This document shows, one piece after another, positions 56,382-64,000 of a stretch of 64,000 nucleotides of DNA (positions are counted from its first letter, which is position 1; the number at the start of each line of letters is the position of its first letter). The position numbers and the translations under genes were made by a program. Below the pieces are notes generated by a model. That model worked only from the letters and a program-made list of their open reading frames with translations. It had not been told where the DNA came from and ran no database searches. Source of the stretch: Tetmemena sp. SeJ-2015 (lineage: Eukaryota > Ciliophora > Spirotrichea > Sporadotrichida > Oxytrichidae); assembly GCA_027382625.1 (NCBI GenBank), contig JAJKFJ010022611.1:1-64000 (forward strand), in the 5' to 3' direction.

Positions 56382-58345
56382 TCAATCTTAAAACTTAAAG
56401 GACCTGTCTTCTCTTGTCTTTGGCCTTGCCTTTCCAATCCCTTGGTTATATCTTGACCTGTTTAAGCTATAAAATAGAATATCCACATTTGTGAAGCTAT
56501 TTGGTGAAACCAAAGAAGCAGATTGGTTTGAGAATCTAATCATCACATTTTGAGAATCGTTTCTCCTGCTCATAATCTCTGCTTCTGAAAGCTATAACTC
56601 CATTTGCGGTTTGTGCAAGTAGCTTTGATTAATCTGCTTGAGACTTGAGACATCTCTGTCCTCATTCAATCCCTCCTCCAATAGCATTTATCATTCTTTG
56701 GAACTAGTTTACACTCCTCTAGAAGTGGTTGGGCTTTTAGTTTGAGTAACCCAGAACCTGAGAACTAGAAACTTCATTCTTGGAGTCGTTAATCCTGCCA
56801 AAGAAATTTGGATTCTCTTGAGGACCTTCGAGAGAGCAAGTTATGGTTTGCAGAGGTGTAGTTTGGAGTTTGCCTCCTCATGGTTTGAGCAACTGACATC
56901 AGCTTAGTTTGATTGTGCTGGTAGTTTGAAAAGATGCGACTGAAGTCTCTGTCACTAGCAATTGATTTGTTAACTGAGGTGGCTGCTGCTGTCGATTAAA
57001 CAAACCCAAATCTAGTTGAGGCGTTCTTGTTTAACTCAAAAGCAGTTTAATATCTCTTAAGAAGAATGCAATATAATTAAGTGTCCAATTTTTGGAATAT
57101 CTCTTATGGTTGGGAATAGCTCCTGGCTGATAAGAAGTTTGAACTTGCTAAGAAAAGCCTACACTGTGCCTTATTGATAAGGGAGACATAACTGATCCAC
57201 TGTTGATATTCATCTGACTCTGTTACTCTTCTGATAAGTTTTAGTTGCTTACTATTCTAACTGACTCAACATGTTTGTGTGATTCTTGCCTATAGTTCTA
57301 TTGCTTTTGCTCTTAATGATACACTAAATTAATTAATATATTAATGTTTGGAGTTCATATATGCACTCTTAACCCTAGCTTGCTGTACCCTTAAAGATGG
57401 TTTCTTGATTATAGGACTACTTGCTAGCATATCCTCTTAGTCTTACTGCTTTTATGTGAGCTCCTGGATGACCACATTTGCCAGTTCTCCGAACTTGTCA
57501 TAGCCTTCACTCTTCTCTATAGCATTACTTACTTTTGAGCTCATATAGTGCTTCTTCTGCGCCTAGGTGTACCTCTTTACTATCTTTGATTGCAAGAACC
57601 TATCAAGCAATTTAAGATGGTCTTGGGGATTTTGATCCACTGAGTTCACTAACTTTCGCTTTAAGATGTTTATCAACTCTCGTTTGTTTAAAAGCCAATT
57701 TATAATATATGGGCTTCAATATCTAAAACTTAATTCTTTTGCAAATAAATAATTGCATTCAGAATAATTCCTTAGTAAAAATTATTTTGTTGGTAGATTT
57801 GGAGAGTGCTTGAGCAAGCGACTCTTAAAAGACTATTTGAGTATCCTTTTGTGCGTTATCCTCTGGCCCCTCAACAATCTCTTTAATTTCCTTGACCTTG
57901 GCTTGGAACTCCTTCCTGACTATTCTCTTTTACTGACTGACAGAGGGGTAATTATTCACTATCTCCCTCATAGTCTGTCTGAAGTCTATCTCCCTCTGAT
58001 TTATGAGATTCTTGTTGATATTGTGCTACTGATTACCTTATTTGGCACTTATGTTCTAGTCGTTGGTGTTAGTAGTGCTAGAAGTTAAGTAGTTATTGTG
58101 TTTGAGTGACTTCTTATCTGGGGGAGAAGTTATAGACTTATTTGTGAATTTAACTCCTACTTGCATCTGCCTGTCTACTTACTCCTCCTTGAATTGCTTG
58201 TTCATTTCTTCTATTTCTATCGGTCTCACTTTGAGGGAGGACTGCAATTATTCTTACACCAAATCTTTCCTCTTCTTAGGAGGTTCGGGCTATTAGTCTT
58301 AATTTATCTAAAGAAATGTTCCTTTGTTAGGCACATCCGCATAAA
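56382..58345 (-). CDS. Unknown Q/S/N-rich protein with helical segments
   Basis: Long minus-strand frames open only with TAA/TAG as Gln. Pieces: PEPPKKRKDLVQEQ then VRPIEIEEMNKQFKEEQVDRQ (58180-58290), REIDFRQTMREIVNNYPSVSQQKRIVRKEFQAKVKEIKEIVEG (57860-58010), KRELINILKRKLVNSVDQNPQDHLKLLDRFLQSKIVKRYTQAQKKHY (57545-57690), then DKFGELANVVIQELT (about 57480). The C-terminal piece is MSRRNDSQNVMIRFSNQSASLVSPNSFTNVDIL (56470-56573) and ends at TGA 56382-56384. IESs are implied near 57700-57790 and 57070-57240. Start not resolved. No known domain. Confidence 0.5.
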
Positions 58346-58479
58346 TATATAAATTAAGCTTAAAAATAGTTAATCCATTGTGGTAAATTGTTGTAATTAA
58401 GATAAAAGTTCAAAGAATAAAAGGCTTTTTTACTTATTAAAAGTTTGGAATTAACTTTGTCTTTTTATAAATGTATTAT

Positions 58480-61400
58480 GAATTATGAATAAATGTAGGA
58501 GTTATTGGTGAGGAGAGCCTTGGCAACTGCTTTTGCCTTTTAATCGCAATTTTACTCGAGCACCTTCATAGTGAGTTCGTTGGACTTTATTCTCCTCCCA
58601 AACTCAATCTCATTTATTATGAACACCTCTGCTGTTGCTGACCTGCACTTTACTGAGTAGAGAGCAGGGATGCTCAAAATCATGGACTCCTCACCAAATA
58701 TCTGGCCAGTTCCCAGAATCATAAACTATTCAAATTTAAATAACCAAAAATAAAGTTATCTTACAGTATGCTCAGTGGTCTTAGTTAGATGAGTTTGCTT
58801 CTAAGTTAAATGCGACTTCTTCTGTCTCTAGAATACCAAGTCATCTGGGTTTTGTCTCCCAAACGAGTTTTGCTTTGAAGAAGAGTTCTCATTTACTTAA
58901 GAGGAGCGTCTGCTCTAAGTTATTTAATCCCTCTGGAGATAATAGCAATTAAAATATAGACTCCATAATACCTATGCATTTAAAACATAAAATCCAGTTT
59001 AACTAGGTTTCCAAAATAAATTCGCAAAGCTCTTTTATAACTTTTCAGAAAGTATGATTCATTACTTTATTTAAGAGATGTTGATTCCCCTTATTCTTTT
59101 GAGTAATTAGCTGATATACGGACTCAGGAAGCTCTCCAGCTATTTGACTTGGTAAAAATTTAAAATTCTCAATATAAAGTAAGGAAGTTGAAGCTTTCTC
59201 TCCTCTTTCATTTAGTTTGATGAACTGACTGTAGTCGATGTCGTTTCTAACATCCTTCCTGACTTTCTTAGAGACTTCAAACTCGCCATGTTTGATTATG
59301 AAAAAGTGGGCATTTCTGTTTCCTTCAATGATAAGCAGCTCGTCTCTGTTGATTTTCCTTCTGTGGAAACTGAGCAACAGTTTTTGGAGCATGGAGCGAG
59401 ACCAGTGACCGAAATAAGGAGTCTTGTTGAAGAAGGCGATCAACTCCTCTTTGGATTTATCCTCTATCTTTGCCAATATGCGGAGGTAGTCACTCTTCTG
59501 CATTGAAACTAGAAAACACTCCTCTAGACACTGGATACTTGCCTGTCGAGGCTTATCTGATTTTAACGCCAGCTCACCAAATCCCTCACCTGCAATCAGC
59601 TGCTTCACCTCAACTAACTAACGAGTCAACTAATTGCTTTCCCTCAACCCATTCAAATCGCCAGTTGTCTGTTTAATTTAAAAGATTTAATAAGAATTTT
59701 ATAATCGCTCTAAAAATTGGACAGGGTTTGGAATACTATTTGTTTCGAAAATTTCTTTTCTAAAAATGGATAATTTGTAATTTTGCATCATAACCTATTT
59801 ATTGTTGAAAGTATTAGACAGGGATAGAGACCTTCCTTAGAGTTAGTGACAGATTGGATACTTGACTCTTCCTAGTGATGGGTGTCCTTTCCTCCGAATG
59901 CAGAACTACTTGATCTATCTCTTCCTGGTATCCCAAATCAGACACTCCTTTTAAAACGCTTTCCCTCTTCTCAATCTCAACTTCCCCTCTTTAATGGAAT
60001 TCCTTTGAATATTACAGTGGGGACTGATTAAACTCTCACACACATCAAAATATGAAGTAATAACTCATTAGGCTTATAAAGTGGTTTATGGTCCTCTAAA
60101 TCCCCATCTTCTTCCTTGCTCTTTTCCTCTAATTTAAAGTAGCTCTTTTTAATTTATTTAGACGATGGTTTTTTGCTCCCAAAACCCAAGATACATTTCT
60201 AAAAAATAAGAAAACATAAATAAATTTTAAAAGATAGGCTAGTCAATTTACTCCATCTCCTATCTGCGGCTTTCCCTGCTTTCTTTCAATACAAAGAATT
60301 CAGAGTTCAGTCTATGGCTTCCCGACAGTTGGGAAGAGTCATTCCTCCGAGAAGATTTCAAAAGCGATGGGGAACTCAGCTGCTTATCTCCTCCCTTAAA
60401 ATAAATATTCACCATCAATTAATGCACAGTAGATTATTAAAAGAAAGGAATCTAAGATTTGCATTATGCTGAGGAATAATAACCAAATTAAAAAAATCTA
60501 AAGTCAAAAGTTCATTGAAATCCTTTTTATTAGAAATAAGAAATTAGCTTAAATGTATAAAAATTTAAGAGTTTGAAATAGCTTATCTTTATAATTTAAT
60601 TGAGATGCACATATATTGGTAATTAGGCGATCTGGTGTGCTTTTTGGATTGGGGAGTTTCAACATGCATTTGACTTCTACTTTGGTTATTCCTGAACTGC
60701 GTCTTCTATTGACCTTTGAGGTTTTAGTTTTTCCTGCTACTTAAAGCAGGTGTCTATGGGGCTGAAGGCTGAGCAGATAGTATTTTAGTTTATCTGGATG
60801 GAGGCTCTGGTAAGTTTTCATTAGTCTGAGTAGGAATCTGCACTGAGACTTTTCCCTCAAGAATAATGTAGAACTTATCCCCTTTATCCCCATCCTAGAA
60901 GACATAGTCATCTGCCTGAAAGTGTTCTAGCTTCAAACTCTGGAGTATGTCGTGATAGTAGGCATCCTTGATATCTCTAATGCGGAAGAATTCTATGTCC
61001 TTGAAGAAGGGAATCAGCCCCTGGATCTCTTCATGGCTCCTCTTCTCTTATTACTTTTTGAAGACGTTAATTATATTCTAAATCATTTATATATCAAAAC
61101 CTTTTTACTACTCAAATTCATCAAATTGGTTTACAACCAAATAAAATATAGTATTAAAGATAGCAAGTATTTTTAATTCTGATATTTCATATTTATCTTT
61201 AAGGCCAAATTAATCCTTTTAAAAGAAATTTGCTTAAATTCCCTATTTTTAAAGTTCAATAAAAAATATTCATTTAAAAATGGAGACATTTGCAAATGGG
61301 AAAAATAATTGAGAAGCTATAAAGAAATATAATAAGTTCACTTGAAGACCTTGGTAGTTTAATTTTGCCTTCTCTGTTTGATTTTGAGGACTGGTTTCTC

Positions 61401-61745
61401 TTTTCTGAGAGTTACATTCTAGTCTGTATCTAAATCTTTAATTTAAGCATTTTAATCGTTTAATATGATTGCAATATTTTAAAATTTAGCATTTTGCTTT
61501 ATTTTAGTTTTATAGGTTAAATGATCGGGAAGAGCTCTGTCCTCTATTTATTCTATACACATAAAATATAATCATTTTTAAATTATTTATAAATTAAATA
61601 TAATCACTTATGTATTAAAGCAATATCTAAAATGAATAAAAAACCTCTTTTTAATTAATTAATTATTCAAAATGGAATAACAATATTTGCTTTTCTTGTT
61701 GCTCATAACCATTCTAGAGGCATAAGGTTTCTTGTGGGACACCAT
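58480..61745 (-). CDS. Protein with several cyclic-nucleotide-binding domains
   Basis: From ATG 61743-61745 (MVSHKKPYASRMVMS). Basic N-terminal segments precede at least three cNMP-binding folds. (1) FFKDIEFFRIRDIKDAYYHDI...DDYVFQDGDKGDKFYIILEGKVSVQIP (60840-61010). (2) A phosphate-binding cassette GEGFGELALKSDKPRQASI with the Gly-Glu and Arg that contact the cyclic phosphate (59530-59600). (3) A following fold from FFNKTPYFGHWSRSMLQ to AHFFIIKHGEFEV (59290-59440), with its cassette-like end GTGQIFGEESMIL...VKCRSATAEVFII at 58570-58730. The Ser/Pro/Gln-rich linker at 60640-60830 is longer than in protein kinase A regulatory subunits. No kinase or channel segment is visible. Probably a cAMP/cGMP sensor. 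IESs are implied at 58740-59040 and 59680-60600; the 3' end is approximate. Confidence 0.78.
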
Positions 61746-61899
61746 CAAATTATAACAAAATTATAATTATATTTTAACTTTATATAAAAGATAAATAAAT
61801 GTTTATATTATGAATCCACATAAATTTAAACTCTGACCTATAAATCTTAATTCTAAATCTATCGAATTATATGCAAAAATAAAATTCCTCTAATTCAAG

Positions 61900-64000
61900 C
61901 ATTATAAAAATATTTAAAATTATTAATGTTTGAATGATAATTCCTTTTTCATCAGAACCCTTTATCTCTTCACAATCTGAGTAGAGACTCTGCCACTCAT
62001 TTTTATGGTTGGAAGATTCAATATCAGAATACTCTAACTGTGAAAAATCAACATCTTCATATCTCTCGAAAAACTGATCGAACTTTTGTCCTCTCTAATT
62101 CCTGACATTATCCTCCCAGGGTTCCTTCAAACTTGGGAGCTGTGGCAATACGATCCACTCGCACTTATTTTACTCGTTCCTGGCTATCATGAGTGGCCTG
62201 TTCATGAGGCTACTGCTTCTACAGGCCCTCGCTCTTAAGTCTATGGCCGCCCTCTGTCTCTCGTTTTTAGAAGCTGCTTGCGTTTTCCTTCTCTGTATCC
62301 TATTCTCCTTGATGTAGAGTTTCTCCATGTCTTTCATTAGTTTTTTGGTTACTTTAAAGTTTTGTGCATCACAAAGCAGCTGGTGGCTGTCCACAGTCAA
62401 TTCGTCATTGAAGTTCTTAATCACCTCCACAAAGTTCTCATTAAAGTTGGAATGAGGCTCAAGGGCAAGGCTCTAGTTTTGCAAAGTCTTCATTGCAAAG
62501 TTTAGCATGGCGAGAGCGATTTTGATGAGCGACTTGAAACCCTCCACCATAAACAGATCTATTATAGTCAGCACATTCTCAATGCCCAGATCATAAGTGA
62601 AAAGAAACGAGGAATCAATTTATAAATTCTAAAGATAAAAAGTAACTTAAAAACATAATAAGAGGTAACTCCTCTTGTTAAATTAGAAATTTCATTTTAA
62701 ACCTTATTGTAAGAATTTAAAATGTAAATCTAGTGAAAAGAGTGAGGAACCACTTAGTTGCAAAATATTCAGAGTCGATGTCTTGCTGTTCAAATATTTC
62801 AGAGAGCTCAGGCAGATAGGCCTTGATGAAGCAGTCCAGTTGAAAGCATAGCAATCTGAGTTAGTCAAAGTTATTTAAGTAGAGGTCTTTAAGTTTGTAT
62901 ATCTCCAGAATTTGAATGAACATGAAGAATGTGTTCTCCTCGTTTTATAAATTCAACAGAAGAGATAGAGCAATTTAATGCATGCCTTGCACGTACCCCA
63001 GATCAGGCATGTGATTCGCAACAGCGTTTAAAATCCTCATTAGCATCACTTTAGCCCTTTCTTTATTCCCAAATAGCTGAATTATCGTGATAATACATCA
63101 AAAGAAAATTTAATAGCGTATTTACATTTAATAAGACGAGACTTTCAATAAAAAAGCTTTTTAGTTAAAGACTTTTCCAATTTTGAAGCAGATTAAATTA
63201 CTTTTCTCAAAATCTATTATAAATACATTTCTTTAATAATTAATAGGTCCTATCTGCGTCTAATTATATTTCATTGTTGTAAGAGCTCACTCTCTTTGCA
63301 AGCCTTCTGTAAAGATTAGGAAGCTGCCCCTTTTAGATTTATTTAGCCTAAATCAGCTGAGTTTTGTTGTACCACAGTTTCATTCTCTCAATAGTTGAGA
63401 GACCTGAGTGCACTATCAAGTATCTTACTCAATAAATCAATTATGATGATCAACAAATAAATCAGAAATAAAGCAAAATATAACTAGAATATTAAGTATA
63501 ATCTTTGTTGCTTGATAATTTCCTTCTGAAACTTATTCCTGATCTCGGCTTTGTTGCAATTGTGAATTTATAGAGTCTCACTCATGTTGAGGAAGGTGAT
63601 GACAATTCTAAATATTTATTTTTGCCTAATCTTCTAGCAGAGTTACTTGAGTCCTCTGTTGTCCTTTATTTAAGGTGAAGAATATCCTATGGAAGGGGAT
63701 CTGCCTGAAGCTGGAGTAAACCAGTTTGAACTGTTTGAGTTTTAAAAACCCATTTGCGTCTCTTCAATCATCAATTGTAAACAGAAAAAAATAGTCATTA
63801 AAAGGAGAGAAGAAGACTGAATTTATTAAGATTTACTTTTGTTTTATTAAATTTAAAATCCACTTATTTATTTCTATATTTGTTATGTATAAGTTTAGGT
63901 TTGTCTCTGAAGTGTATACCTCAGTAATCTTTACAGTAGGAGTACTTAAATGTATATAAATACTTTTTGCTCCTCTTCATCTTCTTGGTCCCCAAAATGC
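61900..64000 (-). CDS. TBC-domain Rab GTPase-activating protein, 5' end beyond window
   Basis: TBC proteins switch off Rab GTPases by a dual Arg/Gln-finger mechanism. On the minus strand: YRRLAKRVSSYNNEIQLDADRTY (63240-63310, the I-x-x-D-x-x-R-T box with the catalytic Arg), MRILNAVANHMPDLGYVQGMHQIALSLLLN (62965-63045, the YVQG box with the Gln finger), YLPELSEIF...ATKWFLTLFT (62740-62830), joined across an IES to YDLGIENVLTIIDLFMVEGFKSLIKIALAML (62500-62600). A helical C-terminus with MKDMEKLYIKENRIQRRK (62290-62340) and an acidic tail (to about 61950) follow. The N-terminal part (63660-63790, RDANGFLKLKQFKLVYSSFRQIPFHRIFF) continues past 64000. The stop codon was not located. Confidence 0.85.
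62596..62741 (-). other. IES in the TBC domain, 10-bp pointer TCTTTTCACT
   Basis: Repeats 62596-62605 and 62732-62741 (AGTGAAAAGA on +). Removing 136 bp joins ATKWFLTLFT to YDLGIENV, the conserved W-F-L-x-L-F motif. Confidence 0.85.

Noticed and set aside
1..64000. Paramecium or Euplotes origin
   Set aside because: IESs in those lineages are bounded by TA; many pointers here (GTCAGG, ACTC, CAC, GCTT) contain no TA. Euplotes also reads TGA as Cys, whereas TGA is stop here.
8476..64000. Scrambled (permuted or inverted) gene segments
   Set aside because: Domains of ATG4, LARS2, TUTase, TTLL, AIM24 and TBC all appear in normal order on one strand. Unresolved genes might still hide scrambling.
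1..64000. tRNA, rRNA, CRISPR or telomeric repeat arrays
   Set aside because: No cloverleaf-like GC-rich segments, spaced repeats or C4A4 runs were seen by eye.

Overview
This window looks like germline (micronuclear) DNA of a spirotrich ciliate, probably a hypotrich such as an Oxytricha or Stylonychia relative; the species cannot be named from sequence alone. Two observations support this. First, nearly every recognisable protein reads only if TAA and TAG are glutamine and TGA is the sole stop. Second, the genes are broken by short AT-rich inserts flanked by direct repeats (pointers) of about 3-13 bp. Removing one repeat plus the insert restores the frame exactly and rebuilds conserved motifs. 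These behave as internal eliminated sequences (IESs). The pointers are not TA-anchored, which argues against Paramecium or Euplotes. A few short GT...AG spliceosomal introns (32-71 nt, one of 300 nt) lie beside them. All genes examined run in linear order; no scrambling was found.

Layout. 1-988: degenerate DD34E (IS630/Tc1-like) transposase, higher in GC than the rest. 989-8475: AT-rich, gene-free. 8476-11078 (-): ATG4 autophagy protease with an N-terminal extension. 11282-15720 (+): coiled-coil/QN-rich protein. 16047-18097 (+): DUSP-domain protein. 18559-21560 (+): helical protein with a likely mitochondrial presequence. 21567-22772 (+): CMS1/CMSS1 ribosome-biogenesis factor. 22892-26153 (+): mitochondrial-type leucyl-tRNA synthetase in 14 segments with 13 IESs. 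26259-28705 (-): AIM24-domain protein. 29169-32170 (+): coiled-coil protein. 32315 to about 36135 (+): noncanonical poly(A)/U polymerase. 36135-38116 and 38240-40723 (-): unknown QSN-rich proteins. 40767-42191 (-): chromodomain protein. 42230-43069 (-): small unknown. 43724-44050 (+): CKS1, with no IES in its coding region. 44239-47246 (-): CFAP97/Hemingway-like. 47347-49793 (-): acidic coiled-coil protein. 49876-54336 (-): TTLL tubulin polyglutamylase. 54936-55963 (+): unknown. 56382-58345 (-): unknown. 58480-61745 (-): multi-domain cyclic-nucleotide-binding protein. 61900-64000 (-): TBC Rab-GAP, running off the window.

The genes are unrelated housekeeping, ciliary and regulatory genes rather than a pathway cluster, as expected for germline DNA later cut into small somatic chromosomes. 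The most interesting results concern architecture: ultrashort IESs (4-11 bp candidates), IESs that carry decoy stops and starts and make one gene look like two, and one single-base frame break in TTLL that no IES explains. Every IES call comes from reading frame, protein family and repeat position; none has been compared with a somatic genome. Many gene ends are approximate because not every IES could be resolved by eye.
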